A stretch of 64,000 nt of DNA from Actinomadura craniellae (GCF_003289645.1 NZ_QLYX01000019.1:62001-126000); one strand, 5' to 3'; shown: positions 38,401 through 46,178, counted from the stretch's first letter. The notes: a model not told the origin generated them from the sequence alone. Program-made: numbers and translations.

Positions 38401-38740
38401 AGCGCACCAGCGGCTCGAACCGCCAGGCGTCGACGTCGTCGGCCGGGAGCCGCAGCGCGTAGCCGGGCGGCGCGGTGACGAGGACCTGCGCGGCGGCCCG
38501 CGGCGGCCGGTCGGGCTCCAGCGCCCGGCGCAGGTTGGAGATGAAGGTGCGGACGCCGACGAGCGCCCGGGGCGGCGCCTCGCCGGGCCACAGGTCCTCG
38601 ATCAGCCGGTCCACCGGGATCATCCGCCCCTGGGCGGCCACCAACCGGGCGAGGACCGAGCGCTGCCGGTTGCCGCCGAGGTCGGCGCGAACGCCGTTCA
38701 CCTGGGCCTCGAAGGCCCCGAGCACCCGCACACCCACCAT
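35411..38740 (-). CDS. SARP-type regulator with BTAD, AAA ATPase and TPR-like repeats
   Basis: A 1109-residue regulator; ATG 38740 (MVGVRVLGAFEAQVNG) is the usual SARP start, longer frames upstream add only Pro/Arg-rich sequence. Residues 1-95 form the OmpR-like winged helix (RQRSVLARLVAAQGRMIP, LIEDLWPGEAPP, LRRALEP). The BTAD domain covers about 95-250 (FVELDWAAAEAARLEELL). An AAA/NTPase module follows (LVGRDAE, P-loop GEPGAGKTAL, Walker B LLLVLDDLHRAD), then a long helical repeat region. Such proteins activate secondary-metabolite clusters or morphological genes. It is divergent from the UbiA gene, which may be a target. Confidence 0.9.
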   Translation of the reverse strand: MVGVRVLGAFEAQVNGVRADLGGNRQRSVLARLVAAQGRMIPVDRLIEDLWPGEAPPRALVGVRTFISNLRRALEPDRPPRAAAQVLVTAPPGYALRLPADDVDAWRFEPLVRSAGRLLAERDAAGARAAAEEALALWRGPAYAEFVELDWAAAEAARLEELLRVAVERRAEAMLELAEPGEAVPVLEAHTAAHPLREDAWRLLGLALYRTGRQGDALAALRRARAALAEDLGVDPGPALQRLEADILAQSPALDHRPTAWVAPPPAAEPPPPVPLPSRGPLVGRDAESARLARAAAAAAAGRCALAMVTGEPGAGKTALVEHAVAELAAAGWRVATGRCPETEGAPAAWPWAELLRGLAAAAPPGEPLAARLAPLLDDAAPGSDGDMTVARFRLHRAVGDYLTELAERAPLLLVLDDLHRADDETLTLLTQLPTRLRDRRVLVVATFRRTEIPDPLADALAELARHEPVRIDLGGLAGPAVAELVRSVCTTEVDAGTVAEVLRRTGGNPFFVREMARLIGSAGVAAATSAVPAGVGEVLRRRVARLPAVDQTLLRYAAVMGRDLDPEPLAAAAGQAEDTVVDAIESALISGLVLETPDGRLRFAHALVRDTLYGDLSRLRRERMHARVAAALEERDGDAAALAHHYTMARTAPDRALRYARLAAERAEARFAHRTAAALWERALAAFDAAGGAAADRLGIIAQLVRTTALSGQMIRARAIRDEGIDAARAVGDAARLAEVVTAYEVPALWSVRPYGVLAHDVVAAAEEALRALPPGDGVPRARLLTVLAYELGGEVTDRGHTASLEAVEMARRLGRPDVLAGALNGRYEQSYRYGGHPERRRIGAEMLDLAVRHGLGVHQVVAHMILMEEEAAAFRYDRADEHAAAARRLGEQYEVPSVYWLGGWYHATRQMIAGEFEEAERLCRKVVSDLARPTMWGHEDASLWLALFCLRSMQGRLAELAAEVPRERTGWRAAGLTTEADALTLAVAGRPAEARALVADPPRIRPDWSLDIHATIRGRLGIALDDPGRVAEAYALLEPFPDHLVGDRTAACTLGPVTHVLGDFAARLGRPAEAAARYRHAVEISGRAGAPHWAAAAEAALARVERR

Positions 38741-39027
38741 GTCGGGCTCAGCGTAGTGGCCGGGAGGGCGCCGAACCGGTGCGAATCGCGGCCCGATCCG
38801 GCCGGTGCCGCCCTTCATCCGGCGCGGCCACACCCGGTGGGGGCGCGAAGTGTCCTGCTCCAGCTAGGCCCGCAATGGTGATCATTGTAACGGAATGCTT
38901 ACTATCCTTTGCTACTGGTTCGCCGTAACTCTTTATCGAAAATCATCTATTGCCGCCTTCTACCTGGGCATTAGCGTCGGCCTTCGCGTTTTCGGGATGA
39001 CTGAAACGAGCGATCGCGAGGTGACCG
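38741..39027. promoter_or_regulatory. Divergent region between SARP and UbiA genes
   Basis: The 287 bp shift from GC-rich near the SARP start to distinctly AT-rich between about 38875 and 38960, consistent with promoters for the UbiA transcript. SARP regulators typically bind heptamer direct repeats near -35, but no clear repeat was found here. Confidence 0.45.
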
Positions 39028-39990
39028 ATGGTGACCGCCGAATCCCCTGTGCTGGAACGCCATGGCAGGCTGAAGCAATTGGTCCTGGACCTGTGGGAGA
39101 TTTCGCGCCCCGGGCTCTTCATGGTGTCGATCGTCCCCTTCTGGTTCGGCTACCTGCTCGCCAGCCGGCAACTGATTTTCGGCCAGGAGGCGTGCGGGCA
39201 GTCCGTCGGGGACTGCGCGTCGGCGCTGGCGGCCGGGGCCGTCGGCCTCGTGGTGTGGGGGCCGCTGGTCTGGCTGGCCGTCCTCGCCATCAACGACGCC
39301 TACGACCTCGAGGCCGACCGGCTCAACCCGCGCAAGGACACGCCGCTCACCAGCGGCAGGCTGTCGGAGCGGGGAGCGAAGGTCGCCGCCTACGGCGCCG
39401 CCGCGACGGCGGTCGCCCTGTCGTACGCGGTGCGGCCGGGGATGGCGCTGGCGACGCTGGGCTTCCTGGTGTGCGGCTGGATCTACAGTGTCCCGCCGCT
39501 CAAGTGGAAGAACCGGGCCGGGTTCGACGTGCTCAGCAACTGCCTGGCGCTGGGCGTCTTCCCCGTGCTGGGCGGCTGGGCGGTGGCACGGCCGCTGGAC
39601 GGATTCCCCTGGATCATGGCGCTGGCGCTCTTCCTCGTCCAGGTCGGGATGTACATGCCGACCATGATCGGCGACTGCGAGACGGACCGGGCCACCGGCA
39701 GCATCACCACGGCCGTGCGGTTCGGGCAGGACCGGGCCTACCAGCTCGGCCTGGTCTGCTGGACGGGCTTCTGGGCCATGACGGTGGCGCTGGCCGCCCT
39801 CGACGAGGTCTACCCGCGGGAACTGCTGTGGTTCCAGCTGCTGTGCACCCCGCTCTTCGTCTGGCTCTACCACCGCGGCCTCGGCCGGGCCCGCGAGCCG
39901 CGCGACATCGCCCGCGGCATGATCATGGTGGGCCGGCTCTTCCTGCTGCCCCTGCTGGTCTTCGCCCTCGTCTACAGCGGCACGATCTGA
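39028..39990 (+). CDS. UbiA-family prenyltransferase
   Basis: A 320-residue membrane enzyme with about nine helices. ATG 39028 has GAGGTG upstream. The first Asp-rich motif is INDAYDLEADRLN (about residue 90) and the second GDCETDRATG (about 213), both required for Mg-prenyl diphosphate binding. The combination and spacing resemble the chlorophyll synthase/DGGGP synthase branch more than ubiquinone COQ2. Acceptor unknown: an aromatic, quinone or other small molecule is possible. It lies between a SARP regulator and two genes of unassigned metabolic function. Confidence 0.88.
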   Translation: MVTAESPVLERHGRLKQLVLDLWEISRPGLFMVSIVPFWFGYLLASRQLIFGQEACGQSVGDCASALAAGAVGLVVWGPLVWLAVLAINDAYDLEADRLNPRKDTPLTSGRLSERGAKVAAYGAAATAVALSYAVRPGMALATLGFLVCGWIYSVPPLKWKNRAGFDVLSNCLALGVFPVLGGWAVARPLDGFPWIMALALFLVQVGMYMPTMIGDCETDRATGSITTAVRFGQDRAYQLGLVCWTGFWAMTVALAALDEVYPRELLWFQLLCTPLFVWLYHRGLGRAREPRDIARGMIMVGRLFLLPLLVFALVYSGTI

Positions 39991-40052
39991 TCGCCGTCCG
40001 GGCCACGCACCGGTTCCCCTCCGTATACGAGGTGTTTCATTAATCTTCGCCG

Positions 40053-40081
40053 TTGACAGCATAATAAATAAGTTATGTACT
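40053..40081 (+). promoter_or_regulatory. Candidate housekeeping promoter upstream of the APH-like gene
   Basis: A consensus -35 TTGACA (40053-40058), 17-bp spacer and TGTACT (40076-40081) as -10 lie in an unusually AT-rich patch about 75 bp before ATG 40156. TATGTA at 40074 is an alternative -10 with a 15-bp spacer. Confidence 0.5.
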
Positions 40082-40155
40082 TCTGTTCCCACGGGCCCGA
40101 AGTCGGGGGTGCGCCGGCCCGCTGCGCACCGCCGTCGAGGGAACGGGGAACTCCG

Positions 40156-41184
40156 ATGCCCATACCCGACCAGCGCGATCCCGAGGTCACCAGAACAGTT
40201 CTGAACCGATGGCTGGCCGGGCGGCTTCCCGGCGCCGAAGTCGAACGGCTGCAAACACCCGCCACGAGCGGTTTCTCCGCCGAGACCATCATGTTCTCCG
40301 CGGGTGGCCGGGGCTTTGTCGCCAAGGTCGCGCCCACCAACTACCAGATCTTCCCCGAGCCGCGCTTCGAGGAGCAGTACCGGCTGCTCGCCGAGTTGCG
40401 GCGGCGCGGGCTGCCCGTCCCCGAGGTGTTCTGGTACGAGCCCGACGCGTCGCTGCTCGGCGCGCCCTTCCTGGTGATGGGGGCGATATCCGGCCGGGCC
40501 CCGTCCGACATGCCGCCGTACCACATGGAGGGCTGGGTCACCGAGATCAGCCCCGCCGAGCGGTCCGCGATGTGGGACAACGGGCTCGTCGCGATGGCCG
40601 CCGTGCACGCCCAGCCGGTCGCGGGGCTCGAATACGTCGACCAGACCGGGTACGGCCCGACCGGCCTCCGGCAGCGGCTCGGCTACTGGGACCACTACCT
40701 GCACTGGGCCTACGCGGGGAAGGTGCCGGTCGCCGAACGCGCGCTGGAGTGGCTGCGCGCGCACCAGCCGCCGGAACCGCACGAGCCCCGGCTGCTGTGG
40801 GGGGACTCCCGGATCGGGAACATCCTCTTCGTCGACGGCGCGGTCGCCGGCGTCCTCGACTGGGAGATGGCCACGCTCGGCCAGCCCGAGGAGGACCTCG
40901 CCTGGTACCTCTACCTGGACCGGCACCACGGCGAGGGCGTCGGCGCCGAGCGGCTGCCGGGCTTCCCCACCGCGCGGGAGACCGTCGCCCGGTACACCGG
41001 GCTGCTCGGCCGCCCCCTCGCCGACCTGGAGTACTACGAGGTGCTCTCGGGCCTGAAGTTCGCCGCCGTCATGGCCCGGATCGGGCAACTGATGATCAGC
41101 TACGGGCTGGTCCCCGCCGACGACCCGTTCCCGCACACCAACACCGCGACAAGGTTGCTTGCGACTGTTCTGGAGGAGTTGTGA
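40156..41184 (+). CDS. APH-family phosphotransferase (ACAD10-like)
   Basis: A 342-residue kinase-like enzyme. The N-lobe has FSAETIMFSAGGRGFVAK with the ATP-binding Lys; the catalytic loop is LLWGDSRIGNILF, where Asp and Asn are present (commonly HGDxxxxN in the family); the metal Asp is in GVLDWEMATLGQPEEDLAW. This branch is usually annotated as acyl-CoA-related or putative small-molecule phosphotransferase rather than antibiotic resistance. Its stop overlaps a second GTG and its 3' end is duplicated. It is likely cotranscribed with the downstream gene. Confidence 0.82.
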   Translation: MPIPDQRDPEVTRTVLNRWLAGRLPGAEVERLQTPATSGFSAETIMFSAGGRGFVAKVAPTNYQIFPEPRFEEQYRLLAELRRRGLPVPEVFWYEPDASLLGAPFLVMGAISGRAPSDMPPYHMEGWVTEISPAERSAMWDNGLVAMAAVHAQPVAGLEYVDQTGYGPTGLRQRLGYWDHYLHWAYAGKVPVAERALEWLRAHQPPEPHEPRLLWGDSRIGNILFVDGAVAGVLDWEMATLGQPEEDLAWYLYLDRHHGEGVGAERLPGFPTARETVARYTGLLGRPLADLEYYEVLSGLKFAAVMARIGQLMISYGLVPADDPFPHTNTATRLLATVLEEL

Positions 41185-41273
41185 GCCGCTCCGGGCTCGC
41201 ACCCGCCGACGACCCGTTCCCGCGCACCAGCACCGCGACGAGGTTGCCCGCCACCGTCCTGGAGGATCTGTGA
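41103..41273 (+). repeat. Tandem duplication of the APH-like gene 3' end
   Basis: Bases 41103-41184 (C-terminal coding end with stop) recur at 41192-41273, offset 89, with about a dozen substitutions. The copy reads from GTG 41181, which overlaps the first stop (GTGA), for 30 codons ending TRLPATVLEDL. Its own stop overlaps the GTG start of the next gene in the same way. Confidence 0.9.
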
Positions 41274-42349
41274 GCCTCTCCCCGCTCGACGACTACCCCG
41301 TCCACCAGATCTCCGGGGTGATGCGCCACGTCGCCACCTCCGACCGCAACTTCTACGACCGCTACTACTTCAACTGCTTTCCGATCAGCGGCGACATGAT
41401 GCTGATCATCGGTGTCGGCCAGTACCCCAACCTCGGCGTCACCGACGCCTTCGCGCTGCTGCGCCGCGGTACGGCGCACCAGGTCGTCCGCGCCTCCCGG
41501 GAACTGGGCGCCGATCGGATGGACACCAGCGTCGGCCCCTTCCGGGTCGAGGTGATCGAGGGGCTGAAACGGCTGCGGGTCGTCCTGGAGGAGTGCGGGC
41601 ACGGGCTCGCCTTCGACCTCACCTGGACCGGGTCGATCCCGGCGACGCTCGAACCGCGGCACTACCTGCGCTGGCAGGAACGCGTCGTCTTCGACTCCAC
41701 CAGGCTGGCGCAGACCGGCCGTTGGGAGGGCGTGATCGAGCACGGCGGCGAGCGCATCGCGGTCACGCCCGACCGCTGGTGGGGGGCGCGCGACCGCTCG
41801 TGGGGCATCCGGCCCGTCGGCGAGCCCGAGCCGCCCGGCATCCAGGCCAGGAACTCCGGGACGTTCTACTGGATGTACGCCCCCATGCAGTTCGCGGACC
41901 ACTCCATCCTCGCCATCGTCCAGGAGGACGAGAAGGGGCGCCGCCTGCTGGAGGAGGCCGTCCGGGTCTGGCCCGACCCGGACCGCGAGCCCGACTTCCT
42001 GGGCCGCCCGGACTACCGGCCGGTCTACGCGCCCGGCACCCGGGACGCCGTCTCGGCCACGATCGCGTTCACGCCCTGGGACGCCGAGCCGTTCGAGGTC
42101 CAGGTCACCCCGCTGCTGCCCGTCCACATCATGGTCGGCACCGGGTACGGCCTGGAGCCCGACTGGCGGCACGGGATGTACCAGGGCGAGAAACCCGTCG
42201 TGCAGGGCGTCGTCCACGACACCGAGCAGGAGGCGGACCGGTTCTGGGGTCTGGTGGACGCCGCCGCGAGGTTCACGTACGGCGAGCACGAGGGCTACGG
42301 CCTGTACGAGTACTGGGCCCTCGGCGACCACCCGTCGCTGCGACCTTGA
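41270..42349 (+). CDS. Conserved protein of unknown function, possibly CrtC/AttH-like
   Basis: A 359-residue protein starting at GTG 41270, overlapping the stop of the duplicated APH tail. No signal peptide. It is rich in beta-strand and aromatics: FYDRYYFNCFPISGDMM, RHYLRWQERVVF, DRWWGARDRSWGIRPVG and LPVHIMVGTGYGLEPDW. The pattern recalls the double-lipocalin CrtC/AttH-like (hydroxyneurosporene synthase-type) proteins that hydrate or cyclise lipophilic substrates, but no catalytic residue can be assigned. Pairing with an APH-like phosphotransferase suggests one pathway. Treat the family assignment as tentative. Confidence 0.6.
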   Translation: MSLSPLDDYPVHQISGVMRHVATSDRNFYDRYYFNCFPISGDMMLIIGVGQYPNLGVTDAFALLRRGTAHQVVRASRELGADRMDTSVGPFRVEVIEGLKRLRVVLEECGHGLAFDLTWTGSIPATLEPRHYLRWQERVVFDSTRLAQTGRWEGVIEHGGERIAVTPDRWWGARDRSWGIRPVGEPEPPGIQARNSGTFYWMYAPMQFADHSILAIVQEDEKGRRLLEEAVRVWPDPDREPDFLGRPDYRPVYAPGTRDAVSATIAFTPWDAEPFEVQVTPLLPVHIMVGTGYGLEPDWRHGMYQGEKPVVQGVVHDTEQEADRFWGLVDAAARFTYGEHEGYGLYEYWALGDHPSLRP

Positions 42350-42376
42350 ACCTGTGATGCGACCTTGAACCTGCGA
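42339..42376 (+). repeat. 19-bp tandem repeat over the stop codon of the preceding gene
   Basis: TGCGACCTTGAACCTGTGA (42339-42357) is followed directly by TGCGACCTTGAACCTGCGA (42358-42376), one mismatch. The first unit contains the gene stop at 42347-42349; the second repeats it out of frame. Confidence 0.85.
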
Positions 42377-42839
42377 TCCGGCTCATGCTAGGCATGTGCT
42401 CAGCAATGCTGAGCGCGTGCCCGGCGTAGCCGGGCGGGAGGCGGGAGGCGGGAGCGCTGGCGGCGGTCGTGATCACCGTGGCGCTGACGGCCGGCGTATC
42501 CGGGCTGGCCACGGCGGACGCCCCGGCGGACTCAGCGGTGGGCCGGGAGGAGTGGCCGCCGCCGGTGGCTGTCGCGGCCTACGGTGAACGACCTCCGGCG
42601 GACGCGCCTTTTCGTGCTGCTCGAAAGGGCGCTATTTCGAGTTCCCGGCCGAGGTGTGCTTTTTGTATTTTCGGCAGAGTCGCCGCTGTGTTTTTTGTGG
42701 GAACCTACAGTTCATGGGTCACCCGGTGCGATCATCAATACAGATGTCCTCGCCCGGTGAATCCGTCGATTTAGGGCCTTGCCGAACGGCTAGTTCGCGT
42801 TTAAGTTACTGGCGGGAAACTTGCCGTTGAGGAGTGGCC
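42377..42839. other. Intergenic stretch with a truncated gene copy and AT-richer promoter region
   Basis: The first part carries a partial copy of the downstream LVIVD gene start (annotated separately). From about 42600 to 42830 the DNA is much less GC-rich, with runs such as TTTTTTGT, and holds no convincing gene. It probably includes the promoter of the LVIVD-DUF305 operon. Confidence 0.5.
42448..42557 (+). pseudogene. Truncated duplicate of the LVIVD gene signal-peptide region
   Basis: About 106 bp from 42448 match 42936-43042 with roughly 94 percent identity, offset 488. The shared part encodes AGALAAVVITVALTAGVSG and the first mature residues, then identity is lost. There is no proper start context, so it is a remnant. 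Confidence 0.8.
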
Positions 42840-44381
42840 ATGAAACCTCTGATTCGCAGCGAAATCCCGGTCGCCGCCGGAGCCCGGGGCGCGAGCGGGC
42901 GAACCCTGGTCCGGATGCGGCGCGCCGGACAGGCGGCGGGAGCGCTGGCGGCGGTCGTGATCACCGTGGCGCTGACGGCCGGCGTGTCCGGGCCAGCCAC
43001 GGCGGACGCCCCGGTGGACTCGACGGTGGGCCGGGCCGAGTGCGGGCCGGGGGCGGCACCGGAGACCGGTCTGCAGGGCCAGGTGCCGCTGGCCGACCGA
43101 ACGAGCGGCCGCAGCCGGCAGGGATACCGGTGCAACCTGGAACTGGTCAGCCAGTACCAGGGACAGGGGCAGGGCACGGTCGGCGCCTCGTACGGCAAGT
43201 GCCAGTACCTGGGGACGATCCTGCCGAGCGCGGTAACGGCCAAGAACAAGGGCGTCAACGTCATCGACATGTCCGACCCGCGGCGGCCGAAGCTGACGGA
43301 TTCGCTGGTCAGCCCCGCGACGCTCGGCGGGACGTGGGAGACGCTCAAGGTGCACGAGGGCCGCGGCCTGCTGGCGGCGGTGTCGGTCGGCCTGCTCAGC
43401 GGTGGGTTCTTCGTCTCGGTGTACGACGTCAAGACCGACTGCACCCGTCCCCGGCTACTCAACGGCATCAACGGCACCAACCTGACGATGCCGGCCGTGT
43501 TCCCCGGCCACGAGGCGGGCTGGTCACCCGACGGCCGCACCTACTGGACGACCGGAACCGTGGGCGGCACCATCGCCGCGCTCGACATGACCAACCCGGC
43601 CAAACCCCAGGTGCTCTACAACGGGACCACCGGCCTGGTCAACCACGGCGTCGGGGTGAGCGCCGACGGCAACCGGCTCTACGTCGCCGAGATCCCGGCC
43701 GGCGTCATCACCTTCGACGCCAGCGACATCCAGCAGCGCAAACCGCAGCCGCAGCTACGCCGCATCTCGACGGCGACCTGGCCCGACGGCATGGTCACCC
43801 AGCACCTCGTCCCCTTCACCGACCGGGGCCGGCCCTACCTGCTGGCGGTCGACGAGCTGGGTTCGAGCGGGGTGCGGATCCTGGACATCTCCGACGAACG
43901 CGCCCCCCGGGTCGTCCGGGAGCTCAAGCTGGAGATCAACCGCCCCGAGCACGTGGCGGTGCGCGGGGCCGACACCGCCAAGAACGGCATCTTCGGCTAC
44001 GACTCGCACTACTGCACCCTCGACCGGCTCACCGACCCCACCGCACTGGCCTGCGGGTGGGCCCAATCGGGGATCCGCGTGTTCGACGTCCGCGACCTGC
44101 AACGCCCCCGCGAGATCGCCTACTTCAACCCGCCCGCCCAGGTCGGGAAGCGCGCCCAACTGGTCAACTCCGCGCACGCCTTCGTCCCGTTCGGCGCGGC
44201 GTTCTCCGACATCTTGAAGGACTATCCCGACAAGCCGCCGCTGTACACCGGCGAGACGGACATGACCGCGGACTGGTGCATGTCGCCGCCGCGCTTCGCC
44301 GGTGACCGGCTGTGGGTCTCCTGCGACGACAACGGCGCCCTGCTGCTGCGCTTCACCAACGGCGCCTACCCGCTGAGGTGA
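42840..44381 (+). CDS. Secreted LVIVD-repeat beta-propeller protein
   Basis: A 513-residue protein; ATG 42840 follows GAGGAG at seven bases. A long signal region ends SGPATADAP (about residue 56). The body has LVIVD-type propeller repeats: VNVIDMSDPRRPKLTDS, IAALDMTNPAKPQVL, VRILDISDERAPRVVREL and IRVFDVRDLQRPREIAYF. Several Cys pairs probably form disulfides. The stop overlaps the DUF305 gene (GTGA). LVIVD proteins are surface or secreted and of unknown activity; the pairing with DUF305 recurs in actinobacteria as far as I recall. Confidence 0.82.
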   Translation: MKPLIRSEIPVAAGARGASGRTLVRMRRAGQAAGALAAVVITVALTAGVSGPATADAPVDSTVGRAECGPGAAPETGLQGQVPLADRTSGRSRQGYRCNLELVSQYQGQGQGTVGASYGKCQYLGTILPSAVTAKNKGVNVIDMSDPRRPKLTDSLVSPATLGGTWETLKVHEGRGLLAAVSVGLLSGGFFVSVYDVKTDCTRPRLLNGINGTNLTMPAVFPGHEAGWSPDGRTYWTTGTVGGTIAALDMTNPAKPQVLYNGTTGLVNHGVGVSADGNRLYVAEIPAGVITFDASDIQQRKPQPQLRRISTATWPDGMVTQHLVPFTDRGRPYLLAVDELGSSGVRILDISDERAPRVVRELKLEINRPEHVAVRGADTAKNGIFGYDSHYCTLDRLTDPTALACGWAQSGIRVFDVRDLQRPREIAYFNPPAQVGKRAQLVNSAHAFVPFGAAFSDILKDYPDKPPLYTGETDMTADWCMSPPRFAGDRLWVSCDDNGALLLRFTNGAYPLR

Positions 44382-45040
44382 ACCGGACCGGTGGCGCTGG
44401 CCGGGTGTTCTCGGCCATCGCGTTCATGGTGATCGGGGCCGTGGCGGCGACGCTCTTCGCCGGCCGCGGCCCCGCCCGGGACGACCCGGCACGGGTTCCG
44501 ACCGCCGGCCGGGTCGACATCGGGTTCAGCCAGGACATGATCTCCCATCACCAGCAGGCCGTCACGATGTCCCAAGCGGTGCGCGGCCGGGCTGGCCCGG
44601 CCGTGGCCCAGCTCGCCCTCGGCATCGAGCTCAACCAGCTCAAGGAGATCGGCCACATGCAGGGCTGGCTGGCGCTGTGGAACGCCCCCCAGGTGCCCTC
44701 CGGCCCCCCGATGACCTGGATGACCAACGGCCACTCCCGCCACGGTGCCGGTGCCGGTGCCGGTGCTGCGATGCCCGGACTGGCCTCGCAGCAGGAGATC
44801 AACCGCCTGGGCGAGGCCAAGGGCAGGGACCTGGACGTACGGTTCCTCCAGCTGATGATCCGCCACCATGAAGGGGGCCTGGTCATGACCACCGCCGCGG
44901 CCCGGAGCGCCACCATCCCACAGGTGCGCAACCTGGCCGTCCTCATGACCACCGAGCAGCACAAGGAGATCGCCACCATGGCCGGCCTGCTCGCTGCCCT
45001 CGGCCACCGTCCCCTTCCCTCGCCCACCGGCCGCCGCTGA
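44378..45040 (+). CDS. DUF305 protein with membrane anchor
   Basis: A 220-residue protein. GTG 44378 overlaps the LVIVD stop. An N-terminal helix (FSAIAFMVIGAVAATLFAG) tethers an extracellular DUF305 domain, a helical ferritin-like fold with two HH motifs: FSQDMISHHQQAVTM and FLQLMIRHHEGGLVM. The HH/Met content is typical of a metal-linked role, possibly copper, but this is inference. A short run of AGAGAGA lies between the two helical pairs. Its stop is directly followed by a long 9-bp repeat tract. Confidence 0.85.
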   Translation: MNRTGGAGRVFSAIAFMVIGAVAATLFAGRGPARDDPARVPTAGRVDIGFSQDMISHHQQAVTMSQAVRGRAGPAVAQLALGIELNQLKEIGHMQGWLALWNAPQVPSGPPMTWMTNGHSRHGAGAGAGAAMPGLASQQEINRLGEAKGRDLDVRFLQLMIRHHEGGLVMTTAAARSATIPQVRNLAVLMTTEQHKEIATMAGLLAALGHRPLPSPTGRR

Positions 45041-45420
45041 GTCCGAGCCGACCGAACCGGGCCGGCCAGGCCAACCGAGCCGGGCCAACCGAGCCGGGCC
45101 AACCGAGCTGAGCCGACCGAGCTGAGCGAGCCGAGCGAAGCTGGGCCCGGGCTGACCGAGCCGAGCCGAGCCAAGCGAGCGAGCGAGCAGACCGGGCCGA
45201 CCGGGCCGACCGAGCTGGCCGGGCCGACCGGGCCGACCGGGCCGACCGGGCCGACCGAGCTGGCCGGGCCGACCGGGCCGACCGGGCCGACCGAGCTGGC
45301 CGAGCTGGCCGGGCCGACCGAGCCGACCGAGCCGACCGGGCCGGCCGAGCTGACCGAGCTGAGCGAGCCGACCGAGCCGAGCGAAGCTGGGCCCGGGCCG
45401 ACCGAGCCGGGGCTCGGGCC
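45041..45420 (+). repeat. Degenerate 9-bp tandem repeat tract
   Basis: About 380 bp immediately after the DUF305 stop consist of a 9-bp unit, consensus RCCGRGCYG (ACCGGGCCG, ACCGAGCTG, GCCGGGCCG), most regular at 45195-45385. Because the period is a multiple of three it keeps long frames open on the minus strand, giving an apparent GPV-type protein, which is not supported as a gene. Confidence 0.88.
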
Positions 45421-45899
45421 GCCGACAGCTATCGCGAACTCGCCGAGCTGTCCCGCCCGGATCGGTCCGGGTCTCGTTGCCGCCGCAAGGCCCGGCTGGG
45501 GTGGGAACGAGGGCCACGACTTGCAATGAGCACTCCTGGCCGGTCGAGGGGTGGTTGCGATGAGCATTCCCCGGGGTGGCCGAGGACTCGGTCACGCTTG
45601 GCCGTCCGCAGCCGGAGCTGTGCGGGTCGGCTGCACGACCCGGCTGCACGACCCGGCCAGCGCGGTCAGTGGCTGGGTCGGTTGTGGTGCGGGCAAGCCG
45701 TTCAGGATCTGTAGTCAAGCCGGAGTCGGATGAGCAGGCAGGCAGTGCGCTAAATGAGCAGTAGCTACCTGCGGGCTGAGGGGATCGGGCTCGATCACCA
45801 AAGCGGAGGTGAGTTTGTCCCCTGCGTGACTCGGCTGCAGCGCGACCGGCGCAGAACGTTCGGTAGCCGACTGCGTGGGCTCGACCGTACCGGATGGCG
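45421..45899. other. Intergenic stretch with no supported gene
   Basis: I see no convincing coding region. A 13-bp tandem pair (CGGCTGCACGACC, about 45630-45656) and repeated GATGAGCA-like words suggest slippage. The short open frames on both strands lack ribosome sites and homology. Confidence 0.5.
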
Positions 45900-46100
45900 G
45901 CCCTGTCTCTCCGCTCTGATTACCGTCGGCGCCGTCTTCGGCTCGGTCGGCCCCACCGAACCGATGATCTTCTGCGGCGCGGCTTCTGATCTTCTGCGGC
46001 GCGACCTCGTCGACCCGTTCCATCACGATGACCGAGCCCTCGGCCTACCGCAGAGCGGGCCGGAGGTGCGAACTCGGCCGTTGCGGACGCCGCGGATGGG
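45900..46100 (-). pseudogene. Decayed fragment of a Ser/Thr kinase gene
   Basis: On the minus strand, ATCGTGATGGAACGGGTCGA and following bases correspond to the kinase at 30210 around 30499-30600. The encoded VIVMERVDEVAPQKI matches AIVMELVDGVALRKI. A 22-bp tandem duplication (17-bp word TGATCTTCTGCGGCGCG at 45965 and 45987) disrupts the frame after that, and similarity resumes at GGGGCCGACCG. Both ends fade, so it is a relic, not a gene. Confidence 0.65.
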
Positions 46101-46178
46101 CATCCGCCGGCCATGCCCGATTCACCGGAAAGTGATCATGATCCTTTACGATGGCCCCGCCCAATGTGAGGAGTTTTC

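Noticed and set aside
44548-45567. Leftward frame encoding a collagen-like GPV/GSVG repeat protein
   Set aside because: The pattern comes from the 9-bp repeat tract, half of the frame is antisense to DUF305, and another minus frame over the same tract is open as well. No ribosome site.
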